Source: Candidatus Roizmanbacteria bacterium
GTDB taxonomy: Bacteria > Patescibacteriota > Microgenomatia > UBA1406 > GWC2-37-13
Assembly: GCA_024653985.1 (NCBI GenBank)
Contig: JANLIS010000063.1
Span: 1 to 26,285, forward strand
Direction of reading: 5' to 3'
Length of the DNA stretch: 26,285 bases
A model generated the notes under the pieces. That model was given only the letters and a program-made list of their open reading frames with translations. It searched no databases and was not told the origin of the DNA. The stretch's first letter is position 1; the number at the start of each line of letters is the position of its first letter. The position numbers and the translations under genes were made by a program. Below are positions 1-7,579 of the stretch, piece after piece.

Positions 1-246
1 GGATCACATGGATTTGTTCTGGCGGTTTTACAGATGTTTTACTATGTTTTGGTCTATGTCTTTTATTGGGAGGAAATGAAATATATTGACCTTGATAAAG
101 AAACGACCGCGCAGGAAGTACAAAAATTTTATGCGGACGGTCTAAAGGACACAAATTATTGGTTAATTAACAAAAAGTTGTTATATAATAACAACAAATT
201 GAAAGTAAAATTGCTTTCAAAGATTATTAATTTATTTCATCTATGA
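1..246 (+). CDS. C-terminal fragment of a membrane protein of unknown function
   Basis: The frame is open from the first base of the window to a TGA at 244-246, so this is the 3' end of a gene that begins upstream; an internal ATG at 34 is unlikely to be the true start. About 81 residues remain. They begin with a hydrophobic stretch rich in F, Y, V and L (roughly residues 4-28) that looks like a final membrane helix, followed by a charged tail with several lysines that would be cytoplasmic. The stop overlaps the next start in an ATGA arrangement (243-246), which suggests translational coupling with the GT2 gene downstream and a related role in surface glycan synthesis. The family cannot be identified from this fragment. 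Confidence 0.6.
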   Translation, partial: GSHGFVLAVLQMFYYVLVYVFYWEEMKYIDLDKETTAQEVQKFYADGLKDTNYWLINKKLLYNNNKLKVKLLSKIINLFHL

Positions 247-1001
247 AAAAGTTAAAAGTAGTTATCGTTCTCCCCGCTTACAATGCCGAACAAACCTTAC
301 AAAAGACTATTAATGCAATCCCGGAAGATTATGCGGATGAAATTATTCTTGTTGATGACAGAAGCAAAGATAATACTGTAAAGCTCGCTAAGAAAATAAA
401 ACTCAAAGTTTTTGTTCATGAAAAAAATCTCGGATATGGAGGCAACCAAAAAACTTGTTATGATCAAGCTCTTAAAGCTGGTGCTGACATAGTTGTTATG
501 GTGCACCCTGACTATCAATACTCGCCTGAATTAGTTGCCCCCATGGTCGAGATGATCAAAACCGGTTTATATGACTGTGTCTTGGGCTCGAGGATACTGT
601 CGGGAGATTCTCTTCGCGCCGGCATGCCGCTTTATAAATATGTATTTAACCGAATGCTTACATTTGTGGAAAACGTAATGACAGGTGCAAAGCTATCCGA
701 ATACCATACGGGGCTGAGAGCTTACAGTAAAAAGGTTTTGACAACCATTCCCTATAAAAAAAATTCTGATGATTTTATTTTTGATAATCAAGTTTTGGTT
801 CAGATAATGGCTCACAAATTCAGGATCGGCGAGCTCAGCTGCCCGACAAAATATTTTGCCGAAGCTTCTTCAATAAATTTTTCAAGAAGTATGACCTATG
901 GTTTTGGATGTCTATATTGGGGATTTATGTTCTATTTAGGACGAATGAATATTTATCGTCATCCACTGATTTTCAGTGGATCCCCTTTTTCAAGGGGATG
1001 A
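243..1001 (+). CDS. GT2 family glycosyltransferase (DPM1/polyprenyl-phosphate glycosyltransferase-like)
   Basis: This is a 252-residue GT-A fold enzyme of family GT2. It opens with the nucleotide-binding strand VVIVLPAYNAE, carries an acidic DDRSKDN motif (D38, D39) and has HPDYQYSP (residues 88-95) at the place of the usual DxD metal site. Family members of this type transfer a sugar from a nucleotide donor to a polyprenyl-phosphate or similar lipid, and would feed the GT-C enzymes nearby. The start overlaps the upstream stop by four bases. The last 14 residues or so are encoded by a hairpin repeat (957-1003) that also supplies the TGA stop, so the native C-terminus was probably replaced. 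The donor and acceptor cannot be read from sequence. Confidence 0.85.
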   Translation: MKKLKVVIVLPAYNAEQTLQKTINAIPEDYADEIILVDDRSKDNTVKLAKKIKLKVFVHEKNLGYGGNQKTCYDQALKAGADIVVMVHPDYQYSPELVAPMVEMIKTGLYDCVLGSRILSGDSLRAGMPLYKYVFNRMLTFVENVMTGAKLSEYHTGLRAYSKKVLTTIPYKKNSDDFIFDNQVLVQIMAHKFRIGELSCPTKYFAEASSINFSRSMTYGFGCLYWGFMFYLGRMNIYRHPLIFSGSPFSRG

Positions 1002-1003
1002 CG
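957..1003. repeat. Two-hairpin repeat with CGTCATCC/GGATGACG ends, overlapping the GT2 3' end
   Basis: The 47-base element has perfect 8-base inverted ends, CGTCATCC and GGATGACG. Inside are two hairpins that share a central GGATCC: CCACTGA/TCAGTGG and CCCCTT/AAGGGG. It is the same type as the elements at 19204-19314 and 23898-23927. It lies in the coding sequence and its conserved GATGAC end provides the stop codon of the upstream glycosyltransferase gene. Confidence 0.75.
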
Positions 1004-1013
1004 CAAGTCACTC

Positions 1014-2567
1014 ATGAAAAAAATATTACTGGTCTTATCAGTATTAGTCTTCGCTTTCTATTCTTTTCAGCTGTATAAAGTGACCGTTAATTATGCTCAG
1101 ACCGACCGGTTCGTCGATGAAAATGATCATATGATCGGCGGCTATTTTTTACTTAAAGGAAAAAAGCTTTACAAGGATATTTCCGTTGTTCATCAGCCTT
1201 TAAATTATTATTTCGGCAGTGTCGGACAAAAAATATTCAAGGTCAACAGTCTCTTTTCTTTCATAAATAGACAGAGACTGATGATCATGCTTTATTCCCT
1301 ATCGTGGAACTTTTTATTTTTAGTTTTCTTTGGACCGGCAGCCATATTATTTATGCTTATCTTTGAAATTTCAAAGTTTTGGTTTCTTGGTAATTTGTTG
1401 CTTGGGGAAACATTAGCCGTGTACCCTTTGCTCTTCTTGTTCGGCATGATCATAAAAAAATTATTTTTTAAAGCTGAGCTTAAACACTTTGAGTTGGTTA
1501 TGTTTTCTGTAGCAACCTTTACAGCAACATTTATACTTCTGCAATTGTGGCCAACAATCTTTTTGCTGAATTTGGCCATGCTATTCTCATACAGAAAAAA
1601 TCTTAAGAATATTATTTGTCTACTTTCCCCCTTTGCTTTACTGACAGTGATCCTTTTTATTTTTGTACCGTTCAAATATTACATCCAAGAGGTTTTTGTC
1701 TATAACTTTCGTTATTACCTGCCATATATGTCCAAGATAAATGGATTCATGGGATATGTCAAAATGATCTTTTTGCCGCTAACTTCATTTCACAAAAACT
1801 TTAACTCAATGGAGATGATGGTCATTATTCTTACTTTTATTTATATATATCTTTTCTACTTTTTCTGGAAAAAGAAAAACCTGCCGGCATTTTTGTTTCT
1901 GGTTGCTTGTATTATTTTGACGAATAACAGAGGAAATATGATCAACTATAATGACTTTCATCTATTGCCTTGGCTGGGGGCATATATATTTTTTCCCATC
2001 ATGCTCTTACCTCTTCTTTTTAAAAAGAAAATGAAGGTTAAACCTCTTATATCCATCGGTGTTGTCACAATCATCTTGCTATTGATCATTTTTGTCAATT
2101 TCTTTGCCAAAACACCGTTCAAGAACAAAAAAAACGTTATGAGCGAAAACGATATTAATTTTCATGATATCAATAAATACGGGATGGCAATAAAAGCCAT
2201 CAGATCGCCAGGCGACAGATTGATCGCCATTCCAAGTGATAATCTTATCCATTGGGTTTCTGAAACAGATCTGGCCACCCGTCAGATCGAATACTACGGC
2301 TGGCAGTACAGCATTAAGGAAGATAAAGAGAGACTGATCAATGTTTTTAAGAATCATCCGGCGGAATTTATCGTCAATGGTGACTCAGCAAACAGTCTTC
2401 CCTCTTTTGTAAAAGATTATGTTGATGAAAAATATATACAGATCACAGAACAAAACAAACCATCAAGATTGTTTGTATTAAAGTCCATTCTTCCAAGAAT
2501 AAGTGATGATCAGTGGAAAACATTTGAATATCTTCTTTTCGAAAAACCAATTAATGTTACACCCTAA
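1014..2567 (+). CDS. Polytopic GT-C type glycosyltransferase (ArnT/PMT-like)
   Basis: This 517-residue membrane protein has about ten hydrophobic segments. After the first helix comes an acidic loop with VDENDHM (D35, E36, D38) and a following HQP (60-62). An acidic pair in the first extracytoplasmic loop is the hallmark of GT-C enzymes, which use polyprenyl-phosphate sugar donors on the outer face of the membrane. The C-terminal 130 residues or so, after the last helix, form a soluble domain. The gene begins 12 bases after the GT2 stop and is probably co-transcribed. It is convergent with the minus-strand gene ending at 2629. No Shine-Dalgarno sequence is seen. The family assignment rests on topology and the acidic loop; the acceptor is unknown. 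Confidence 0.7.
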   Translation: MKKILLVLSVLVFAFYSFQLYKVTVNYAQTDRFVDENDHMIGGYFLLKGKKLYKDISVVHQPLNYYFGSVGQKIFKVNSLFSFINRQRLMIMLYSLSWNFLFLVFFGPAAILFMLIFEISKFWFLGNLLLGETLAVYPLLFLFGMIIKKLFFKAELKHFELVMFSVATFTATFILLQLWPTIFLLNLAMLFSYRKNLKNIICLLSPFALLTVILFIFVPFKYYIQEVFVYNFRYYLPYMSKINGFMGYVKMIFLPLTSFHKNFNSMEMMVIILTFIYIYLFYFFWKKKNLPAFLFLVACIILTNNRGNMINYNDFHLLPWLGAYIFFPIMLLPLLFKKKMKVKPLISIGVVTIILLLIIFVNFFAKTPFKNKKNVMSENDINFHDINKYGMAIKAIRSPGDRLIAIPSDNLIHWVSETDLATRQIEYYGWQYSIKEDKERLINVFKNHPAEFIVNGDSANSLPSFVKDYVDEKYIQITEQNKPSRLFVLKSILPRISDDQWKTFEYLLFEKPINVTP

Positions 2568-2583
2568 TGTTACGGTGTAACAT
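2554..2583. terminator. Hairpin at the convergent 3' ends, possible terminator without U-tract
   Basis: ATGTTACACC (2554-2563) and GGTGTAACAT (2574-2583) form a perfect 10-bp stem with a 10-base loop. The stop codon (2565-2567) is in the loop. It lies between convergent genes, so a terminator role is plausible, but no T-run follows on either strand. It may instead be another dispersed palindrome. Confidence 0.4.
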
Positions 2584-2585
2584 CT

Positions 2586-2619
2586 AGTCATTCCAGTTAA
2601 TACAAGCATCCAGTCTAGG
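2586..2619. repeat. Degenerate copy of the GTCATTCC...ATCCAGTCTAG repeat
   Basis: GTCATTCCA (2587-2595) is followed by ATCCAGTCTAG (2608-2618). Both parts match conserved pieces of the other elements: GTCATTCCC at 19205 and, inverted, CTAGACTGGAT at 19282. The hairpin between them has decayed. This is a weak call based on shared words only. Confidence 0.4.
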
Positions 2620-2628
2620 ACAACTTCT

Positions 2629-4332
2629 TTAATTACTAACTTTAAAAATCGTTACTAGGTCGTTGGCAAATATATTTTTTACAATTACATTTTTACAGCT
2701 AATAAATTGCTTTATTTTACTATCAGTATGAAGTTCGTATATATAGTCTATCTCCGACATTATTTTACAATCTCCATTTTTTATTAGTGACGATCTTGGA
2801 TTGACGTCTATCCCCATAAGTCTCAATGGATGAGGATTGGCAAAATATGATTGTTTACCGGTAAAGGCAGAAACGTAGGCGGAATCTTCTGCCCTAAACA
2901 GATCATTTAACCCCTTGTTTAGTTTCAAAGATGGGTCGTATATAGGGGTCAAAACAACACCTTTCGGTTGATACTTCAAAAAGGAAAGGGCATCCAATTC
3001 CTGTTTGGAAATATATGAACTACCTGGGAATACTGCGTATTGCCTAATAACATCGATCGTTGTCGGGATCCCAAAAAATATGATCAGGAAAACACAAAAT
3101 TTCAAAAGGATAGACCTGCTCATAAATAATCTTTCTGATAATTGAGCTAAAAATATGTTTGATAAAAATATTGAATAGAAAAAGAACTGAATGACATTCC
3201 ACCATTCCCCTTTCTGAACCAAAACGGCAGTAAGGGTAAAGGCGAAAATAGAGGTCAGTAAAATATTTAAATTAAAACGGTCTAACTTTTTCCTTAATAT
3301 CTGCCAAAAAATATAGATAAAACCAAAGAACCGGACACCAAGATAAAAGAACAGAAATGCTGCAATATTGAAGGCCTCGATCAGAATAAGTTTAGGACCT
3401 ATCCCGTTCTGTATCAGAAAGTAACGGGCATTGGTTAACTGTCTGCTATAGAAAAGCGACGGTTCTTCGGTAATTGTGTGAATTAACGATAACGGCGAAA
3501 AACTAAACACCGAACCGGATTTTACGGAAGAAAAGGGATCGTAAAATATGATGATAGATAGGATCGATGTCAGGCCTAGAACAAATAAATATTTGACCGA
3601 AGACAATAAGGTTTTTTTATTGACATAAGATAGTAAATATATGATTATTACAAATGAAGTGATCGCCCCCCCGTAAAATTTGATTCCCAGATTAATAAAA
3701 TTCAAAGCGCTGATCATCAAGACGGACTTCATATTAGGTTTTTTGTTTTTGATGATTATCAATATGCCCAGTAAGATCGGTAAAGAAAATGCAAACTGCA
3801 AGTTTGACATTGTATGGACGGTCAACGTAGCCAGTAAACTTGCCGATCCCCAAATACTTTTATTGTGAAATAAGGTCAAAAAATATGAGAATGACCCGAC
3901 GAAGAAAGTAAAAAAAAGATATAAAAATACAAAAACCGGAGTGTCCTTTATTTTTCTTGCAAGAACGATCAATAATGATGTAAAGATCAAAAACCAAACA
4001 ACCGGAAATATTTTAAAATAGGTAATGATCGCTGGTATCCCGATCAAAGATAGGCCGCGAATGATCAGGTCAAACAAATAATTATATCCGGACATTTGAG
4101 CTCCAAAATACGTTGGGGCATTGAACGGAAAACTGTTAAAAGAAAAATTACTTATCGCCAAATGCCAAATGCCATCATGGCCATGTACACCCCAAAAAAA
4201 TATACCGCAGGACTTTTCAAAACAAAGATTACTTCCGCTAGGAAAGATTATCAACATATATAAAAGAAATGCAGGAACGATCAAGAAAAGGAGAAAGCTA
4301 TGCTTTTTGATATAATTTATGACATGGACCAT
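2629..4332 (-). CDS. Polytopic membrane protein, probable GT-C type glycosyltransferase
   Basis: This 567-residue protein has an N-terminal helix (about residues 12-31), then a loop with two cysteines and WGVHGHDGIWHL (H52, D53), then at least ten further hydrophobic segments and a soluble C-terminal part of about 130 residues. The layout (first helix, acidic extracytoplasmic loop, many helices, soluble tail) fits a GT-C enzyme, but it lacks the clear DE motif of its neighbours, so the call is tentative. Its start codon overlaps head-to-head with the start of the plus-strand GT2 gene at 4324: the 9 bases ATGGACCAT contain the ATG of both. Upstream on the minus strand TGTGATAAT, an extended -10, ends nine bases before the ATG. 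The 3' end faces the gene ending at 2567. Confidence 0.6.
   Translation of the reverse strand: MVHVINYIKKHSFLLFLIVPAFLLYMLIIFPSGSNLCFEKSCGIFFWGVHGHDGIWHLAISNFSFNSFPFNAPTYFGAQMSGYNYLFDLIIRGLSLIGIPAIITYFKIFPVVWFLIFTSLLIVLARKIKDTPVFVFLYLFFTFFVGSFSYFLTLFHNKSIWGSASLLATLTVHTMSNLQFAFSLPILLGILIIIKNKKPNMKSVLMISALNFINLGIKFYGGAITSFVIIIYLLSYVNKKTLLSSVKYLFVLGLTSILSIIIFYDPFSSVKSGSVFSFSPLSLIHTITEEPSLFYSRQLTNARYFLIQNGIGPKLILIEAFNIAAFLFFYLGVRFFGFIYIFWQILRKKLDRFNLNILLTSIFAFTLTAVLVQKGEWWNVIQFFFYSIFLSNIFLAQLSERLFMSRSILLKFCVFLIIFFGIPTTIDVIRQYAVFPGSSYISKQELDALSFLKYQPKGVVLTPIYDPSLKLNKGLNDLFRAEDSAYVSAFTGKQSYFANPHPLRLMGIDVNPRSSLIKNGDCKIMSEIDYIYELHTDSKIKQFISCKNVIVKNIFANDLVTIFKVSN
4311..4316 (+). promoter_or_regulatory. 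-10 hexamer TATAAT for the GT2 gene at 4324
   Basis: A perfect TATAAT ends seven bases before the ATG at 4324. Transcription would therefore start at or next to the A of the start codon, giving a leaderless mRNA. It also shows that an in-frame ATG at 4300, which lies upstream of the hexamer, is not the start. A clear -35 was not found. Confidence 0.6.
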
Positions 4333-5157
4333 AGTTTAGCGATTATCACACCAGTATATCAAAACTACGAGGTGCTGCAAGATTTTTTTTCCTATTTGGA
4401 GAAGCAGACTAATAAAAACTTTCAAATATTTTTGATTGACCTTTCTATTGATAAAAAACCCATTATTAACAAAAAACTTAATATCTCTGTTATTAAGGAG
4501 GATAATTTGGGATATGCATATGGAGTTAATATTGGAATCAATGAAGCTATTAAAAGCGGTTTCGGAAAGTTTTGTGTTATGAACAATGATACTTATATGG
4601 CGAATGATTTTGTCGATCAGGTGATTAAATCTGTAGATAAAAACCCAGTATCTTTGATCGGCGGAAAAATATATTACGCCCCTGGATATGAATATCATCA
4701 TACCCGTTATAAAAAGAGCGATCTGGGCAAGGTTTTTTGGTATGCCGGCGGGATTATGGACTGGAAAAATGTTTTTACCAACCACAGAGGGGTAGATACG
4801 GTAGACCATGGTCAGTTTGAAAAAATTGAAGAAACCGATTTTATTACCGGCTGCCTGATCAGTTTCGATAGGTCTGTTTGGGATCAAGTAGGACCATGGA
4901 ACGAAAATTATTTTTTGTATTTTGAAGATGCCGATTACTGTGAGCGATCCCGAAGAAAGGGATTAAAACTTTTATATGATCCGAAAATAGTTTTATGGCA
5001 TAAGGTATCGCAATCTACAGGAGGATCAGGGTCTGTTTTTCATAAAAAATATCAGGAAAAAAACCGTGTGATATTTGGTCTTAAATATGCTCCTTGGAGA
5101 ACAAAATTTCATCTCGTAAAAAATTACCTTCTGAGTAAAGTTCAACGATCCGCATAG
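4324..5157 (+). CDS. GT2 family glycosyltransferase (rhamnosyltransferase-like)
   Basis: This is a soluble protein of 277 residues with a GT-A fold. It starts with LAIITPVYQNYE, has a NNDTYM sequence at the DxD position, and carries the later motifs ETDFITGC and YFLYFEDADYCERSRRKG (acidic ED..D acceptor/base region), followed by LWHK. These are typical of the GT2 subfamily that includes rhamnosyltransferases. The start at 4324 is chosen over 4300 because it gives the usual GT2 N-terminus and because a TATAAT lies between the two. The first nine bases overlap the start of the opposite gene, and the last 16 bases overlap the 3' end of the minus-strand gene at 5142. Sugar specificity is not predictable. 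Confidence 0.85.
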   Translation: MDHSLAIITPVYQNYEVLQDFFSYLEKQTNKNFQIFLIDLSIDKKPIINKKLNISVIKEDNLGYAYGVNIGINEAIKSGFGKFCVMNNDTYMANDFVDQVIKSVDKNPVSLIGGKIYYAPGYEYHHTRYKKSDLGKVFWYAGGIMDWKNVFTNHRGVDTVDHGQFEKIEETDFITGCLISFDRSVWDQVGPWNENYFLYFEDADYCERSRRKGLKLLYDPKIVLWHKVSQSTGGSGSVFHKKYQEKNRVIFGLKYAPWRTKFHLVKNYLLSKVQRSA

Positions 5158-6512
5158 ACAGATATACTGCTATCCGAATAAAGTATTTTTTTTAAACCAA
5201 CGCACTTACCATAACAGACCATATACTTATTTTTTGCATTTGGGTTGATATAAAAATTATCCAAGGACATTAAATATTCCAAACTGTTCACATCATCTCT
5301 GTGTGGAAGAACCAAGATGGATAGTTCTTTCGTATTATTTTTTAATAGATTATTTTTTATAATTCTGGTGATGAAATATTGTTTTGCCAGCCCAAATGAA
5401 TTTATGGGTAATGTAAAATATTTAAAATAATTTAATCCGATAAATAAGATTAGTAATCCTGTCACCAAATACCTTCCTAACGTTTTTTTTGCCAAATCGT
5501 AAAGAGCCAACCCCAAGCCTATATAGAACCAGATCATGAAGCAGGCTAAATAATAGTCAAAGTCCCGTTTAAAAACAAAAAAACTCAAAAAGAAGATGAT
5601 AAAAGACATGGCGATGAACGTGTTCACTTCCCTTTTTTTACGGAGATGAAAAATTATGACACTTAAATATATTGATAGGGCTGAAATAACTTTTACCCAA
5701 TAATTGACTGATACCAAAGGTAATAGATAATATTCAAACATCTTGGCAAAGATAGATATTAAAGAATTGATCGATGCTCCTGTACCATTGAATTTGAAAA
5801 AAGAAGATACATAACTAAGAATATTTTTACTAATAACATACTGATGACGAATATCAAACAAAAGAAATGGAAAAAACGATATGATAAATCCTAGCAGGTA
5901 TAATAATAAATTTTTTCTTTGGTTGAAAAAAAATACCAATAAACTTACATATAAAAACAGCATGCCATAATGGACCTGAAAAACCATCCCTGATATCAAT
6001 CCAAATATTAGAGATAACAATCCATGTTTGACGATCCTTTTTTTGAAGACCAAGAAGGCCGAAAAAAGAATAAAAGAAAGCAGGAATGCTAAATTAAGGT
6101 TCCATAAAAAACGGGTGTAGTACAGAGAAAACCAAGAAAAGACTAAAAGAAGACTAATGATAAATTTTTGTCCGAACTGGAACTCTTTTACTAAAAAGAA
6201 CAAAAGAACTCCGACGATGAACAATGCCGGGAAAACTCCTGTCATAAAGTAGGCACTTTGACTAATGAGATAAAAAGGAAGTAAAAAATAATAGTAGTAA
6301 GATCCGAAATATATGTTTCCGAACTGACCAGCAAAAGATGTTGCCGGACCGATCAAGGTCATTTTTCCATTGATCAACATATTATAGAGGACCTTTATAT
6401 CACGACCCTGATCATTGACAAAAAACGCAGTGTCCCCCAATCTATAGAATCTGGTTACTATCAAAAATAAAATAAGGAGCCCAAATATTATGATCTGTAT
6501 TTTTTTCCCCAT
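5142..6512 (-). CDS. Polytopic GT-C type glycosyltransferase (ArnT/PMT-like)
   Basis: This 456-residue protein has a first helix at about residues 5-22, then FFVNDQGRDIKV (D34, D38) and GSYYYYFLLPFYL in the first loop, followed by roughly ten hydrophobic segments and a short soluble tail of about 65 residues. The acidic residues after helix 1 followed by an aromatic stretch are characteristic of ArnT/PMT-like GT-C proteins, which transfer sugars from a polyprenyl-phosphate carrier outside the cell. It is the last gene of a minus-strand block: its start overlaps the preceding gene by 25 bases, so translation is probably coupled. Its 3' end overlaps the convergent GT2 gene by 16 bases, an arrangement that could give antisense transcription. 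The acceptor is unknown. Confidence 0.7.
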   Translation of the reverse strand: MGKKIQIIIFGLLILFLIVTRFYRLGDTAFFVNDQGRDIKVLYNMLINGKMTLIGPATSFAGQFGNIYFGSYYYYFLLPFYLISQSAYFMTGVFPALFIVGVLLFFLVKEFQFGQKFIISLLLVFSWFSLYYTRFLWNLNLAFLLSFILFSAFLVFKKRIVKHGLLSLIFGLISGMVFQVHYGMLFLYVSLLVFFFNQRKNLLLYLLGFIISFFPFLLFDIRHQYVISKNILSYVSSFFKFNGTGASINSLISIFAKMFEYYLLPLVSVNYWVKVISALSIYLSVIIFHLRKKREVNTFIAMSFIIFFLSFFVFKRDFDYYLACFMIWFYIGLGLALYDLAKKTLGRYLVTGLLILFIGLNYFKYFTLPINSFGLAKQYFITRIIKNNLLKNNTKELSILVLPHRDDVNSLEYLMSLDNFYINPNAKNKYMVCYGKCVGLKKILYSDSSISVYADR

Positions 6513-7564
6513 ATATATTTTGTTACCACATAAACAATATTTACAAACAGAAATACGATAATAATATTATGTTTTATGGTCACTTTTTCTACCGTATCCC
6601 AACCGCCCAGTCTTATATACGGATAATATGAAAACATCAGACCGGCAATAAAAATATTCCAGTCTATCAGTAATTTTGTATAAAAAGGTATCAGCACGAA
6701 TAATATCAGATAGTACCATGGTTGTATTTCCATTTTTGTACCCATATACACCAAAAGACACATCTGGATAAATAAAATAAGATTATTTAACCGTCCATTT
6801 TTTGTCAGTCCGATCAATGGCATAGTCGTATATTTTATCCCTGCTGACAACATAAACATTATTTTTGCATAAATTAATTTGTTCTTTTGTAAGATCATTA
6901 TTGATATTAACGCCAATGATAAGGCGATCATATCATTGTGGCCATTTATCAGACCTTCCATGAGAATGAGTGGATGGGTGGCAAAGATCATCGCCCATTT
7001 TCTATTTGATCTGTTCAATAAGAAAACCGTCAGGATATAAATGCCTATCACTATTCCCTTATAGAAGATAAAACTCAAAATAAATTTTCCAAATGACAAG
7101 GCCGAAGGGATCAATGTTAACAATAAAAATGATGGCCCATATGGATAAGTTCTATGAGTCCAATGCATAAAGCGAAGCCATGGATCTGAAGGAAAATCCA
7201 ACGCCTTCAGAATATATGGGTTTTGATGGTAGAAGGTAACGATCTTTGCATCAAACAAATAATTAAAAAGGTCATGTGACAAAAAAGGATATGAAAATAA
7301 TAAGCCAACCCCAATTAATATTGAAATCAAAAATGGATTGTATTTTTTATTGTTCCTGATAAAAATAAAGTGGAAAATGAATCCGATGATAACTAAAGCT
7401 AAGTAAATGCCCCAAGATGTATCCCGATGAAAGTACCCGAGTTGGATTATCCAATCACGGAAGGCATTCCAGAGAGGATGGTTTATCAACGTCAGGTTTA
7501 GGTCAATAAGAGAATATGAATATGTGGTAAGAATAAATAAGAATAAACCGTAAAGGATCAACAT
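6488..7564 (-). CDS. Polytopic GT-C type mannosyltransferase-like membrane protein
   Basis: This 358-residue protein has about nine hydrophobic segments and almost no soluble domain. It carries SHDLFNYLFDAKIV (residues 96-109), then HQNPY and THRTYPYGPS. The D in the loop together with YGP is reminiscent of polyprenol-phosphate-mannose dependent mannosyltransferases (GT87 or MptB-like), which is where I would place it. A further conserved-looking segment, EGLINGHNDMIALS, lies in the middle and also occurs in that type. It follows the 7580-9121 gene by 15 bases and overlaps the next gene by 25 bases, so the three form one operon. The substrate cannot be fixed from sequence. Confidence 0.65.
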   Translation of the reverse strand: MLILYGLFLFILTTYSYSLIDLNLTLINHPLWNAFRDWIIQLGYFHRDTSWGIYLALVIIGFIFHFIFIRNNKKYNPFLISILIGVGLLFSYPFLSHDLFNYLFDAKIVTFYHQNPYILKALDFPSDPWLRFMHWTHRTYPYGPSFLLLTLIPSALSFGKFILSFIFYKGIVIGIYILTVFLLNRSNRKWAMIFATHPLILMEGLINGHNDMIALSLALISIMILQKNKLIYAKIMFMLSAGIKYTTMPLIGLTKNGRLNNLILFIQMCLLVYMGTKMEIQPWYYLILFVLIPFYTKLLIDWNIFIAGLMFSYYPYIRLGGWDTVEKVTIKHNIIIVFLFVNIVYVVTKYIWGKKYRS

Positions 7565-7579
7565 AAAGATTTTTCAACT

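Noticed and set aside
4300..4323. Upstream in-frame ATG for the GT2 gene
   Set aside because: The eight extra residues are not like a GT2 N-terminus and they include the -10 hexamer.
4336..4887. Antisense open frame of 183 codons opposite the GT2 gene
   Set aside because: It has no recognisable motif and mirrors the codon pattern of the real gene on the other strand.
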